A DNA stretch of 27,196 nt from Verrucomicrobiota bacterium (GCA_947454295.1 CANGMO010000001.1:1-27196), one strand, 5' to 3'. Positions 16,223 through 25,052 are shown, counted from the first letter of the stretch. The notes: a model not told the origin generated them from the sequence alone. Translations and numbers: made by a program.

Positions 16223-18763
16223 CTACCGGTTGAAGAGGAAGGCCGGACTGTTGAGGAGGGCCCAGGCAAGGTCCTGGGTGCCTTCGAGACGCTGCGGTCC
16301 GGTGCCGAGCTGAACGGCAGTGAGCTCCTTCTCGGTGGGCGGACGGTTCAGGCAACTGAGGTATACTTCCTCAATCACCTTCCGGTCGTCGGTCTCCGAC
16401 GCCACCAGCTTGGCAAAGCGGTTGTCGGCGTTGGACACGCTGTCGCCGAGCGTCGGGCCGTTGATGAGGTTGAGGGCGTGCGAGAGGGTGACATTGCTCG
16501 ACCGCTCGCATTCGCACGCGCTCTGGCGCTTGGGCCGGCCGAACAGGGTAAGGAAGTCGTTGCCACCGACCATGCCGTCGGGGACTTCCACGGCGCGCAG
16601 TCCGGCGGGCAGATCCTTGAAGGTCGGCCGGTGGCCGGTGGCCACGGCGACCGCGTCGAGCATCTGCTCCGCACTGAGCCGCCGTGGCAGGGCGTGCGAG
16701 AAGTTGATGGTGTCGTCCTCATTCCAGCGGTTGGGAACGATGCTGCGCTGGTAGGTCTCGGAGCGGCAGATACCCTTCATGAGCGCCCGCAGATCGTGGC
16801 CGCTGCGGATGAACTCCGCCGTCAGCGACTCCAACAGGGCGGGATTGCTGGCCGGGTTGCCGGCACGGATGTCGTCAACCGGATCAATGATGCCCCGGCC
16901 AAAGAAGTAGCTCCAGAAGCGGTTGACCGTGGACTTCGCGAAGTAGGGATTGTTGGTGGCCGTAAGCCATTGCGCGAAGGCGGCTCGGCGATCTTCGCCT
17001 TCCGCGATCGCGCGCGCCTCGCCGTACGGCACGTGCGGGGCGACCGGGAGATCGGTCTTGGGATGCTTTACCTCCCCGCCGTTGTAGTTCTGATAGACGA
17101 TATCCTCCGACACCTGCTCGGAGGCGTAGGTCTCGTTGCCGCGGATCAGCGTGTCGCGTCCCAGGGTGCCGCGCTTGAAGGCCACCTGGGCAAAGTACGC
17201 GCCAAATGCGTAGTACTGGTTCTGGGTCCAGCGCTCAAAGGGATGGTCGTGGCACTTGTTGCAGTTGAAGCGCACGCCCAGAAAGGTCTGCGAGATGTCC
17301 TCGGTCATCTTGCCCGGATCGCGCAGGGCCCGCAGGTAGTTGCCCGCGGGATTTTCGAACGTGCTGCCGCGGGCGAGGACGAGATCCCGCACCATCTGGT
17401 CATAGGGCCGGTTGGCGGCGAGCTGATCCTGGATCCAGCGGCGGAAGACCCACACGCCCTTCTTGCCGAGGTTCTCGGAGTTGCACTGCAACAGGTCGGC
17501 AAACTTGTTGGCCCAGAATCCACCGAAGGCTTCCGAGCCAATCAGGGCGTCGATGAGCGCATCCCGCTTGGCCTGGGAGGGCGCGGGATCAGCCAAAAAC
17601 GTGCGCACGCGGTCGGCTGAGGGCGGCTGTCCGGTGAGGTCGAGGGAAACCCGCCGGATGAATTCCGCGTCGGTGCAGCGCTCGGAAGGATTGATCCTGG
17701 CCCGCTGCAACTTGGCATTGATGTGGCGATCAATTTCGCCGCGCTCGGGCATGGCGGCGAACTGGAACCCGGTGCGATCGCCCATCACCATCACCTCGCG
17801 GGCGGCATACAGTCCCTCGTATCGAACCAGCACCGCCATCTCACCCCGGCGCAGCGCGGTGAGCGTGGCGTCCTTGACCAGGGCCACCTCCTCGTTGTTG
17901 CTGGAGAGGATGGCCTCGCGCGTGACATCGCGCGTGGAACCGTCGGGATAGGAGGCCAGAATCAGGAACTGCTGCTGCCGTCCGGGAAGATCCATCTCCA
18001 CCTTCTCCGGCAGGATCCGAATCTCTCGCGCCCGGGCGCCCGCGGGAGCCTCGTATCGGGCGCCCTCGGCGATCCACTGGCGCAGCAGCTCATGATAGGT
18101 CGATCCGGGGCGGATTGCCTGACGCCCTTCATGCGGCACCTCGCCCAGGGGCTTGAGGAGCATGAGCGATTCCTCGACGCGCACCGGATTGATGCGCCGG
18201 CCACTGAGATCATTCACCAGCGCCTGATAATCGTACTCGGGGTCGTACCCTCGCAGGGAAAGTTTGAAGCCATTCTTGCCCTTGGCCGAGCCGTGGCAGG
18301 TGCCCTGGTTGCATCCGGTGCGCGCCAGAATGGGCTCGATGTCGCGAACAAATCCGACGGGACGCTGCTCGATACCGGCCACCGTGACCGGCAGACGCGA
18401 GGTCACCCCACCGGCCTTCACCGTCACCGTGGTCTTGCCCACCTCGGCAGGATGGAACTGGTGATGGTCATCCAGCTTCACGGCACTCCCGGAGAGCTGA
18501 AAGGTCGCCTCTGCCGTGAGATCGATCCGGGTGCCGTCCGCCCGTTCGCCGGTCACCAGAACGCCGCGGGCATCGCGCAGATCCTGAAGCACCAGCGATT
18601 CGGGCTCGAGGATCAGGCGCTTGATGGCAGGAAGGGCGGGCTTCGGCGGGATCACGCGATCGGGCGCCTTGTCCGCGCGGATCGACGCAAGCGACACCAA
18701 GCCCAGGACGGCGGCGAGAGCCGCGGTCGAGCGGCGCACGGAAGATCGAGAGGCGAGGCTCAT
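16223..18763 (-). CDS. Exported DUF1549/DUF1553 protein with Ig-like domains and haem-type cysteine motifs
   Basis: An 846-residue protein. ATG 18763 is chosen because a signal peptide follows it (basic VRR, then a hydrophobic core to about residue 30). The order is: bacterial Ig-like domain (about 48-130); the PSCyt1-type region with CNQGTCH at 151-157 and NGFKLSLRGYDP; a second Ig-like domain (about 245-328); DUF1549 (about 342-555) with canonical CNKCH at 501-505; and DUF1553 (about 590-830) with NRFWSYFFGRGIIDPVDD. CNKCH is a standard c-type haem site, while CNQGTCH has four residues between the cysteines. The family is assumed to be a periplasmic cytochrome-like protein; its reaction is unknown. 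It starts the three-gene operon and lies 96 bp downstream of larE on the same strand. Confidence 0.93.
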   Translation of the reverse strand: MSLASRSSVRRSTAALAAVLGLVSLASIRADKAPDRVIPPKPALPAIKRLILEPESLVLQDLRDARGVLVTGERADGTRIDLTAEATFQLSGSAVKLDDHHQFHPAEVGKTTVTVKAGGVTSRLPVTVAGIEQRPVGFVRDIEPILARTGCNQGTCHGSAKGKNGFKLSLRGYDPEYDYQALVNDLSGRRINPVRVEESLMLLKPLGEVPHEGRQAIRPGSTYHELLRQWIAEGARYEAPAGARAREIRILPEKVEMDLPGRQQQFLILASYPDGSTRDVTREAILSSNNEEVALVKDATLTALRRGEMAVLVRYEGLYAAREVMVMGDRTGFQFAAMPERGEIDRHINAKLQRARINPSERCTDAEFIRRVSLDLTGQPPSADRVRTFLADPAPSQAKRDALIDALIGSEAFGGFWANKFADLLQCNSENLGKKGVWVFRRWIQDQLAANRPYDQMVRDLVLARGSTFENPAGNYLRALRDPGKMTEDISQTFLGVRFNCNKCHDHPFERWTQNQYYAFGAYFAQVAFKRGTLGRDTLIRGNETYASEQVSEDIVYQNYNGGEVKHPKTDLPVAPHVPYGEARAIAEGEDRRAAFAQWLTATNNPYFAKSTVNRFWSYFFGRGIIDPVDDIRAGNPASNPALLESLTAEFIRSGHDLRALMKGICRSETYQRSIVPNRWNEDDTINFSHALPRRLSAEQMLDAVAVATGHRPTFKDLPAGLRAVEVPDGMVGGNDFLTLFGRPKRQSACECERSSNVTLSHALNLINGPTLGDSVSNADNRFAKLVASETDDRKVIEEVYLSCLNRPPTEKELTAVQLGTGPQRLEGTQDLAWALLNSPAFLFNR

Positions 18764-18859
18764 GGATTCAGATCCGGGGGTAAACCCGGCGGGGGAAGAT
18801 CTGAGAACGCTAGAGTCCGACCCATCCACCGGACAAGGCGGAATTCCAGAAGAACCGGC

Positions 18860-19726
18860 TCAGACGCCGACCGGGACCGGCGGGATGCCACTGCGGAAGC
18901 CGATCGATGCCGTCGATGCCTGACCATTGGTACTGCCGCGGCGGTACCCGGCGAGATCCACGGTCACGTGCAGGTACCCGAGGACGCGGAGCCGCTCCGC
19001 CACCAGAGCGGAATGGTTCTCCGCAAAAAAGCGGCCGAGTTCCGACGGGCCAATCTCGATACGCGCCAGATGGCCGGTTGTGAGCTCGTGATGACGCACC
19101 CGGACGTCGTGAAAGCCGAGATCCCGCAGCAGGTATTCCGCCTCCTCCACCATGATCAGCTTTTCGGGAGTGACCCGCTCGCCGGTCGGGATGCGCGAGC
19201 TCAGGCAGGCCATCTGGGGTTTGTCCGCGGTCGGCAGCCCGAGGCGGGCGCTCAGTTCCCGGATTTCAGCCTTGGTGAGTCCCGCCTCCTTGAGAGGGGC
19301 GCGCACACGGAATTCCGCGGCCGCCTGGGCTCCAGGGCGGTGATCGCCCACGTCCGAGGCATTCTCGCCGTAGACGATGCAGGCAAATCCCCCGGCACGG
19401 GCCCGTGGAACGAGCTCGGTGAACAGGGCGTGCTTGCAGAAATAACAGCGATTCCCGGGGTTCGCGAGATAGCGGTCGTTCTGGAATTCAGCCGTCCGGA
19501 CCACCTCCACCGGAATGCCGTGCTTGCGGGCGATCTCCAGCGCCTCGGCCAATTCGCGACGCGGGAGGCTTGGCGAGTCGGCAATCGCCGCCAGCGCCCG
19601 GGCGCCCAGCACCTGGTGCGCCACCGCCGCCAGGAACACCGAATCAACGCCACCAGAATAGGCAACCACGCAGGAACCCAGCGACTGCAGCAGGTTCCGG
19701 AGCGTTTGATATTTGGCGTCGATCAC
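18860..19726 (-). CDS. larE: ATP-dependent sulfur transferase LarE
   Basis: A 288-residue PP-loop protein. The start is uncertain: GTG 19726 gives MIDAKYQTLRNLL and a normal length, and GTG 19750 is the alternative. The N-type PP-loop SGGVDS is at 24-29. Conserved cysteines are C94 and C97 in NRCYFCK and C174 in MACLSSRIPTGERVT; the last corresponds to the sacrificial Cys of Lactiplantibacillus LarE (C176). LarE supplies sulfur to the nickel-pincer nucleotide cofactor of lactate racemase-type enzymes. The three-Cys pattern suggests the iron-sulfur version described for Thermotoga, in which an Fe-S cluster rather than the protein's own Cys handles sulfur. larB, larC and larA are not in the window. 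It is divergent from the polysaccharide ligase gene. Confidence 0.88.
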   Translation of the reverse strand: MIDAKYQTLRNLLQSLGSCVVAYSGGVDSVFLAAVAHQVLGARALAAIADSPSLPRRELAEALEIARKHGIPVEVVRTAEFQNDRYLANPGNRCYFCKHALFTELVPRARAGGFACIVYGENASDVGDHRPGAQAAAEFRVRAPLKEAGLTKAEIRELSARLGLPTADKPQMACLSSRIPTGERVTPEKLIMVEEAEYLLRDLGFHDVRVRHHELTTGHLARIEIGPSELGRFFAENHSALVAERLRVLGYLHVTVDLAGYRRGSTNGQASTASIGFRSGIPPVPVGV

Positions 19727-19836
19727 CGCCGAAGCATGACGCTCAGGCACCTCTTGTCCAGCGACAGGGGGTGACCCGCCTTCCGGGTTTTGTGGCTTGG
19801 TTCGTTCCCGACAGTCGATCAAGATCCCCCGGTAAC

Positions 19837-21366
19837 ATGGAACGCACCCCGCATCGGACGCCCGAGGCGTACAAGCAGCTGGAACTGGCAAGTGCCGTCG
19901 TGCTTCTGTTCATGACCGTCTGGGCCCCGTGGGCCTTTGGAGCCGGCGGCCCGCCCTACCAGACCATTCTTTGCGGTGCCGGCCACCTTGCCGGGCTGCT
20001 CTTGATCGGGAAATGGGTGGTGCGTCGCGTCACGGGATACACCCCGGCGCGCTGGGCGGAGCCGACGCCGTTCGGCACCTGGGTGCTGCGCCTGATGGCA
20101 GCACTGACGGTGCTGTTCCTCGCCTACGTCGCGGCCGGCGTCTTCAACGCCCGCGCCGTCGGCGAATACATCCCTGCCGGCGCCGATCAGGGCGTGAACC
20201 TCAATTATGTCGAGCGGACACCCATTCCCTGGCTGCCTTCTAGCTACGACGCCCCGGTTTCGTGGAACGCGCTCTGGCGCTGGATGGGAATCGCCTGGGC
20301 ATTCTGGGCGGCGCGCGACTGGTTTCTCGGTAAAACCCGCTCGGAGCGCCGCGAAACCGATCCGGAGGCCGTGGTCTATCCGGGATCGCGCCTTCGTTTG
20401 TGGCTGTGGGTGATTGCCAGCAGCACCTTTGCACTGGCCGCCGTCTCGGTGGTTCAGCGATTGGACGGCACGAACAAGCTGCTGTGGCTCATCACGCCGA
20501 AGCATCCCGATCCCAACACCCCGTGGGACTACCCCACCAACTTCCACTTCGGCCCGTTCAACTACCGCGGCAACGCCTCGCAGTATCTCAACCTGATCTG
20601 GCCTCTCGTCCTCGGCTTCTGGAAGTTCACCCGCGACCGGGAGCGCAAGGATCGCGGCATGAATCTCCGCATGGGCCAGGGACCGCACGTGCTGTTGCTG
20701 CCGTGGGCGCTGCTGATCGCGGCGGGCCCGATCATTTCCGGAAGCCGGGGTGGCGTCCTTGTGACTGCCCTCCTCGCCGTCGCCTTTGGCATCCTGTTCG
20801 CGGTCACCCCGTCGCGCTGGAGCCTGCTCCGCCGTTTGGGGGTTTTCGCAGGTGTCCTGCTGCTGCTGGTCGCGATGGTGTGGTTGGGTGGATCCACCTT
20901 CCTGAACCGCGTCCAGAATCCCGAGGCCGACCCCTCGTCCAACCGACGAACGGTGTATGAGGAGTGCTTCAGGATGATGTCCGATTTCAAGTGGCTCGGC
21001 TCCGGCGCCGACACCTTCGCCACCATTCAGCCGTTTTACCGCAAGGTGGTCTGGGAGCAGTGGACCGGCTACGCGCACAACGACCTGATGGAGTTCGTCA
21101 TCACCCTGGGAGTCCTCGGCACCGGGGTGCTCTTGGTCCTGCTGGCTTTCGGCCTGCTGCTGCCCCGGCTCCATCGGCGTGAAGGCGGGGGGACGACCGG
21201 ACTGATGATCTACTTCCAGCTCGCCATGATCGGTATGCTCCTGCACTCCATGCTGGATTTTCCATTCCAGATGGCATCGCTTCAGGTGGAATTTCTCTTG
21301 GTCCTCGCAGCGTTCTCCACGCTGGTGCAGAAGGATTCGGCATCCTCGGGCGATCACCGCCGATGA
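19837..21366 (+). CDS. O-antigen ligase / polysaccharide polymerase-like membrane protein (Wzy_C)
   Basis: A 509-residue polytopic protein with roughly 11-12 predicted hydrophobic segments (for example 16-35, 82-102, 188-206, 285-323, 332-352, 417-442, 455-475). The ATG at 19837 opens a short polar tail before the first segment. The large loop between later segments holds GYAHNDLMEFVITLG (411-425), whose H414-N415 corresponds to the family's essential His region. ISGSRGG (300-306) and FNYRGNASQYLN (241-252) are further family landmarks. Such enzymes join or polymerise undecaprenyl-linked glycans on the periplasmic face of the inner membrane. Ligase and polymerase cannot be told apart by sequence alone. 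It converges on a short cluster of sugar genes on the minus strand. Confidence 0.88.
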   Translation: MERTPHRTPEAYKQLELASAVVLLFMTVWAPWAFGAGGPPYQTILCGAGHLAGLLLIGKWVVRRVTGYTPARWAEPTPFGTWVLRLMAALTVLFLAYVAAGVFNARAVGEYIPAGADQGVNLNYVERTPIPWLPSSYDAPVSWNALWRWMGIAWAFWAARDWFLGKTRSERRETDPEAVVYPGSRLRLWLWVIASSTFALAAVSVVQRLDGTNKLLWLITPKHPDPNTPWDYPTNFHFGPFNYRGNASQYLNLIWPLVLGFWKFTRDRERKDRGMNLRMGQGPHVLLLPWALLIAAGPIISGSRGGVLVTALLAVAFGILFAVTPSRWSLLRRLGVFAGVLLLLVAMVWLGGSTFLNRVQNPEADPSSNRRTVYEECFRMMSDFKWLGSGADTFATIQPFYRKVVWEQWTGYAHNDLMEFVITLGVLGTGVLLVLLAFGLLLPRLHRREGGGTTGLMIYFQLAMIGMLLHSMLDFPFQMASLQVEFLLVLAAFSTLVQKDSASSGDHRR

Positions 21367-21391
21367 GCCGCACCCCGGATCCCGCGGAGTC

Positions 21392-22108
21392 TCAGCGGCG
21401 TCCGCGGAGGGCGCGTTGAAGCCGGGTGACGGCGAAGAAAACCAGAGGCTGAAGATAAAACAGGGCGAGGTAGATCTTCCCGATTCCCCCAAAGAACAGC
21501 GAAGTCCGGCCCTCGCTGAATGCCTGGAGTACCGCCGCCGCAAGCCGTACCGGCTTCTCCGAGGGGCGAAGCGGATCGATCACCGTACCAACGGTGACCA
21601 CCAACAACCGCAGCCTGGGCCGCTCCGCGGCGAGGCGCTGGTAGTAGGACTCCAGCAGCTGCTTCAACGCCGAGTACACCAGCCGATCCGGGCTGCGCAG
21701 ACGCGCCAGCACGGTGGAAATGACGATGATCGCGGGTGGCTGCGGCTGCCGGGCAAGCAGGGCCTCCATCAGCGGGACACGGGACGCCACATCGGCCAGC
21801 ACGAGTCGCTGCATTGCCCCGGCCGGCACCTCGGAATCACGGAGCGACGACGACGCGGAGGCGGCATCGATGATCAGGTCCAACGGACCATCACCCAACC
21901 CGGCCAATGCCGTGGATGCATCGCGAATCTCCCCCAGGTCAATCGTCAGCGCGGAGCATCGTGTCGCGCCCGCCGACAGCGCGGCCTGGACCGCCTGGTC
22001 CAATTTGGAGCGGTCCCGCCCGAGCAACCAAAGCGTGTTCCCGGGAGCAAACGCCCGGGCCAGGGACACACCCACCTGTGAACTCGCGCCAAGGATGAGG
22101 ATTTGCAT
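21392..22108 (-). CDS. Short-chain dehydrogenase/reductase family protein
   Basis: A 238-residue protein starting at the ATG that opens the Rossmann strand, MQILILGASSQVG. The nucleotide-binding glycine motif (GASSQVG, 7-13) departs from the usual TGxxxGIG. The catalytic set is present: S131 in VISTVL and Y145-SAL-K149. D57 in TIDLGE and the DAASAS segment (81-86) occupy the usual cofactor-contact positions. The C-terminal part (about 212-228) is hydrophobic, so it may associate with the membrane. In decaprenylphosphoryl-ribose epimerase and similar cell-wall SDRs a hydrophobic tail is also seen, which is a possible but unproven parallel. It begins 60 bp after the sugar transferase stop and is likely part of the polysaccharide cluster. 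The substrate is unknown. Confidence 0.82.
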   Translation of the reverse strand: MQILILGASSQVGVSLARAFAPGNTLWLLGRDRSKLDQAVQAALSAGATRCSALTIDLGEIRDASTALAGLGDGPLDLIIDAASASSSLRDSEVPAGAMQRLVLADVASRVPLMEALLARQPQPPAIIVISTVLARLRSPDRLVYSALKQLLESYYQRLAAERPRLRLLVVTVGTVIDPLRPSEKPVRLAAAVLQAFSEGRTSLFFGGIGKIYLALFYLQPLVFFAVTRLQRALRGRR

Positions 22109-22168
22109 GGTGACCGAGTCAGCCTTTGTCCTGCGGGTCTCGCGTACCACCCCCGCCGGCGGCCGGGA

Positions 22169-23077
22169 TCATTTCGGGGAAACCGATTGTATCAGACGGT
22201 GCGCCTCCTCAATCGGAAGCGTCTTCCCGGTAAACAGCATCCGGACCGTGTAGTAGGCGATGCACAGATCGCACCAGAAGATGTTCGCCCCCTCGGTTTT
22301 GTAGAGCTTCGAGTACATGCACTCCAGCTCGAGGCGCTGCTCGGGAGTCTGGTTGAGCTTGCCGACCACCTGGGTGATGCCGGTAAGGCCGGCCGGACTG
22401 TCAAAGCGGTGCTCCCATCCCTCGAACTGCTGGAGCAGCTTGATGTTGTCGAGCGGCAGCGGCCGGTTGCCGATGAGGCTCATGCCGTGCAGCAGCACGT
22501 TGAACAGCTGGAGGATTTCAACCAGCTGGGTGCGCTCTAGAATCCGGCCCAGTGGCGTATACACCTCGCAGCTCAGCGGGATGTCCAGATAGCCGCTGCG
22601 CATGAACCGCTCGCGCAGACGGTATTTCGGCGACGTGGCATCGCGCACCATGGTCCGAAACTTCAGCACCGACACGCAATTGCTGAGCGAAATGTAGCGC
22701 TTCGAGATGTAGAAGACCGGGTAGCCCTCAACGATGAAGATAAGGACCGGAATCAACAGCAGGACCGGGGACAGGACCAGCAGCAGGACAAACGCCACCA
22801 CCACGTCGGTAAACCGTTTGGCGAAGTTGGAATATTTGAATCCGACCTCCGGGGTGGGCGGCGATCCAATGACCTCCGAGGGGTTGTACACCGAAAAGCG
22901 CCCGAGCAGCAGCACGCCGGCGATGCCCGCCGAGAGGATGAGGAGCACGCGCACCAGGTAGTGCCAGAAGCTCTGGTAGGTGAGCTCCGACGCCATTATT
23001 TGACGCAGCAGCTGGCCGGCATACATCACGACCAGCGCAATGGCGGCGAGAATCAGGAGCCGAAAAAAACGGTTCAT
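22169..23077 (-). CDS. Bacterial sugar transferase (undecaprenyl-phosphate phosphoglycosyl transferase family), variant active site
   Basis: A 302-residue protein with two N-terminal transmembrane segments (5-24 and 40-58), then the PF02397 domain: YSNFAKRFTDVVVAFVLLL with LSPVLL (82-107), VFYISKRYISL, VLKFRTM (137-143), GRILERTQLVEILQLFNVL (177-195), MSLIGNRPLP (199-208), and GLTGITQVVGK (230-240). The family transfers a sugar-phosphate to undecaprenyl phosphate to begin glycan assembly at the inner membrane. The usual dyad Leu-Asp-Glu-Leu-Pro appears as LVEIL, with Val186 where the nucleophilic Asp is expected; Glu187 is kept. GPRP is also GNRP. It may be inactive, altered, or use another acid. 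It starts 26 bp after the WecG-like gene, so the two are probably co-transcribed. Confidence 0.85.
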   Translation of the reverse strand: MNRFFRLLILAAIALVVMYAGQLLRQIMASELTYQSFWHYLVRVLLILSAGIAGVLLLGRFSVYNPSEVIGSPPTPEVGFKYSNFAKRFTDVVVAFVLLLVLSPVLLLIPVLIFIVEGYPVFYISKRYISLSNCVSVLKFRTMVRDATSPKYRLRERFMRSGYLDIPLSCEVYTPLGRILERTQLVEILQLFNVLLHGMSLIGNRPLPLDNIKLLQQFEGWEHRFDSPAGLTGITQVVGKLNQTPEQRLELECMYSKLYKTEGANIFWCDLCIAYYTVRMLFTGKTLPIEEAHRLIQSVSPK

Positions 23078-23103
23078 CCGGTGCTTGGCGGTCGGCGTGG
23101 AGA

Positions 23104-23853
23104 TCAGGAGGGCACCGCCGCAGGCACGGAACGGTGGGCGTAACGCATCAGCACCCAAAACAGCCGGAGGGCGCGCAGATACCGGGGGATGAATCGCTTG
23201 GGCTCGTCCAGACAGCGGGCCAGCCATCCCAGCATCAGGCGGTCCACGAGGGGATGAATGCTGGCCTGTCGTCCGGACAGAAAGGCAATGGCTGCGCCTG
23301 TGCAGACGATCGCGGGACGGTACGACAGTCGCGACAACAGGAAGTGGCCAAGAATCTCCTGGGTGCCGCCGCCAATGTTGATCACCACATAGCGCGGGCG
23401 ATGCTGCTCGATCAGCACCAAAAGCGGCCCATCGATCACTGACCCCTTCGGGTACTTGGGGGCCAGATAACAGTGGCGCGGTTCGACGGGGATTCCCTGG
23501 CCGTTCAACCAGGCGAGATTGCAATCCTGATCCTGCTGGGAGGGCATCACCCAGAAGGTCGCATCCTTCGCCCGGAACACCGGGTCTCCGATCAACGCCC
23601 GCAAAAACTGGAGACCGGAAATTCGATGCAGGAATTCGCCGGTGCGGAGAAACCAGAGGAGCACCATGTAACTGCTGTCGCTGATCGCGAACGTCGACCC
23701 CTCGACCGCCTGCCGGTAACCCTGGTTCTCGCCCAGTTCCGCGAGGGCTGGAGCCGCCGGAACCACGATCAAGCCTCCCTTTTGAACCTCCTGAAGGAGT
23801 TCTTGCTGGGTGCCGTCAAAATAGCGAATCCCTAGAATTGTCCGAAAAGTCAT
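23104..23853 (-). CDS. WecG/TagA/CpsF-family glycosyltransferase
   Basis: A 249-residue protein. The ATG at 23853 gives MTFRTILGIRYFDG, the usual beginning of the family; an upstream extension is rejected. Landmarks are VVPAAPALAEL (30-40), the region of the proposed catalytic Asp in FAISDSSYMVLL (55-66, D59), the phosphate-contact segment NIGGGTQEILGHF (159-171), GAAIAFLSGR (186-195), and GWLARCLDEPKRFIPRYLR near the C-terminus. The usual RAP motif after FLSG is replaced by an unrelated stretch (IHPLVDRLML). The family adds N-acetylmannosamine or related sugars to lipid-linked intermediates at the membrane surface. The sugar here is not known. It is the first gene after a possible promoter 116 bp upstream. 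Confidence 0.85.
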   Translation of the reverse strand: MTFRTILGIRYFDGTQQELLQEVQKGGLIVVPAAPALAELGENQGYRQAVEGSTFAISDSSYMVLLWFLRTGEFLHRISGLQFLRALIGDPVFRAKDATFWVMPSQQDQDCNLAWLNGQGIPVEPRHCYLAPKYPKGSVIDGPLLVLIEQHRPRYVVINIGGGTQEILGHFLLSRLSYRPAIVCTGAAIAFLSGRQASIHPLVDRLMLGWLARCLDEPKRFIPRYLRALRLFWVLMRYAHRSVPAAVPS

Positions 23854-23946
23854 AGTTCGCGCCCGCCACGCCCGATTCTCGCAACCACGGGCGTTTAACC
23901 GGAATGCCGGCAATCGCTCCGGCGGCAGCCTGCGGCCAAAAGCCGA

Positions 23947-23974
23947 TTTGTAAAGAAACACCTCCTGCCGTCAA
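23947..23974 (-). promoter_or_regulatory. Possible sigma70-type promoter of the glycosyltransferase - sugar transferase genes
   Basis: On the minus strand, TTGACG (23974-23969) is followed after 16 bp by TACAAA (23952-23947). The -35 matches 5/6 and the -10 matches 4/6 of the consensus. It lies in the 156-bp gap after rfbA and about 95 bp before the start of the WecG-like gene, which would allow expression independent of rfbA. Confidence 0.4.
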
Positions 23975-24009
23975 GGCACTTGGCCCGGGCGTTCAGGCAC
24001 CCCGAATCC

Positions 24010-24912
24010 CTAAGAGCGCGCCCGGGCAACCGGCACCCCGGCGCCCCGGCGGGTCTCCGGCAGCGAGCGGATGTACTCCCCGTAGCCCGATTTGGAGACG
24101 GAATCCGCGAGGTGGAGCAGCTGTTCATCCGAAATGAAGCCACGCCTCCAGGCAATTTCCTCCACGCAGCCGATCTTGAATCCCTGCCGTGCCTCAATGA
24201 CCTGCACAAACAGGGAAGATTGCAGTAGGGAATCGAAGGTGCCGGTGTCCATCCATGCGGTTCCGCGCGGCAGGACCCGGACGCTCAGCTTCCCCTCCTG
24301 GAGGTAATCGCGGTTGAGATCGGTGATCTCGTATTCGCCGCGCACCGACGGTTTCAACGCCTTGGCGCGGCGCACGACCGTCTTGTCGTAGAAATAGAGA
24401 CCCGGCACGGCATGGGACGACTTGGGATTGGCCGGCTTCTCCTCAATGGAGAGCGCCTTGCCGGCCTCATCGAACTCCACCACGCCAAATCGCTCGGGAT
24501 CCTTTACCGGATAGGCAAACACCGTCGCCCCGTCGGGCTGGCGGCAGGATCGCAGCAGATCGCCAAAGCCCGCCGCGTAGAAGATGTTGTCGCCCAAAAT
24601 GAGGCAGACATCGGAATCCCCGATGAACTCCTCCCCGATGACGAACGCCTGCGCGAGGCCGTTGGGGACGGCCTGTTCCGCATACTCAAACCGACATCCC
24701 AGGCGTGACCCGTCCCCGAGAATGTCACGGAACCGGGGAAGGTCCTTGGGCGTGGAAATGATGAGCACCTCCCGAATGTCCGCCAGCAGCAGGGTCGACA
24801 GCGGATAATAGATCATCGGCTTGTCATACACGGGCAGCAGCTGCTTGCTGACCACCTGGGTCAACGGGTGCAGCCGGGTCCCGGAACCACCGGCGAGAAT
24901 AATGCCTTTCAT
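24010..24912 (-). CDS. rfbA: Glucose-1-phosphate thymidylyltransferase
   Basis: A 300-residue enzyme of standard length with the start MKGIILAGGSGTRLHPLT. SKQLLPVYDKPMIYYPL (22-38), the metal-binding GDN (107-109), and EEKP with GLYFYDKTV are the family signatures. It makes dTDP-glucose from dTTP and glucose-1-phosphate, the first step towards dTDP-L-rhamnose and other deoxysugars of surface glycans, in the cytoplasm. rfbB, rfbC and rfbD are not adjacent in this window. An upstream in-frame extension of 42 codons is rejected because the family starts at this Met. It is separated from mlaD by 140 bp in which nothing was recognised, and from the WecG-like gene by 156 bp. Confidence 0.96.
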   Translation of the reverse strand: MKGIILAGGSGTRLHPLTQVVSKQLLPVYDKPMIYYPLSTLLLADIREVLIISTPKDLPRFRDILGDGSRLGCRFEYAEQAVPNGLAQAFVIGEEFIGDSDVCLILGDNIFYAAGFGDLLRSCRQPDGATVFAYPVKDPERFGVVEFDEAGKALSIEEKPANPKSSHAVPGLYFYDKTVVRRAKALKPSVRGEYEITDLNRDYLQEGKLSVRVLPRGTAWMDTGTFDSLLQSSLFVQVIEARQGFKIGCVEEIAWRRGFISDEQLLHLADSVSKSGYGEYIRSLPETRRGAGVPVARARS

Positions 24913-25052
24913 ACTGGATGAGAGAAGCGGGCGTGGACTCACCGTCCGGACGCCCATGTCGAGATTGCCATGCAACCTAGGCGCAGCGGTTCGGAAAATC
25001 ACCCAGAAAAACCGCGCGACGATGCCCAGGAGGCCCAACTCGACGGCCGTGC

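Noticed and set aside
17723..19774. 683-codon plus-strand open frame opposite the DUF1549 gene and larE
   Set aside because: It spans two well-supported minus-strand genes and their gap without any domain pattern.
19782..19800. Terminator-like ACCCG-CCTTC-CGGGT followed by TTT, before the O-antigen-ligase-like gene
   Set aside because: The stem is only five base pairs, the T-run is very short, and it lies upstream of a plus-strand gene rather than at a 3' end.
19819..21543. 574-codon minus-strand open frame opposite the O-antigen-ligase-like gene
   Set aside because: Polar Arg/Gln/Glu-rich shadow of a clear polytopic membrane protein.
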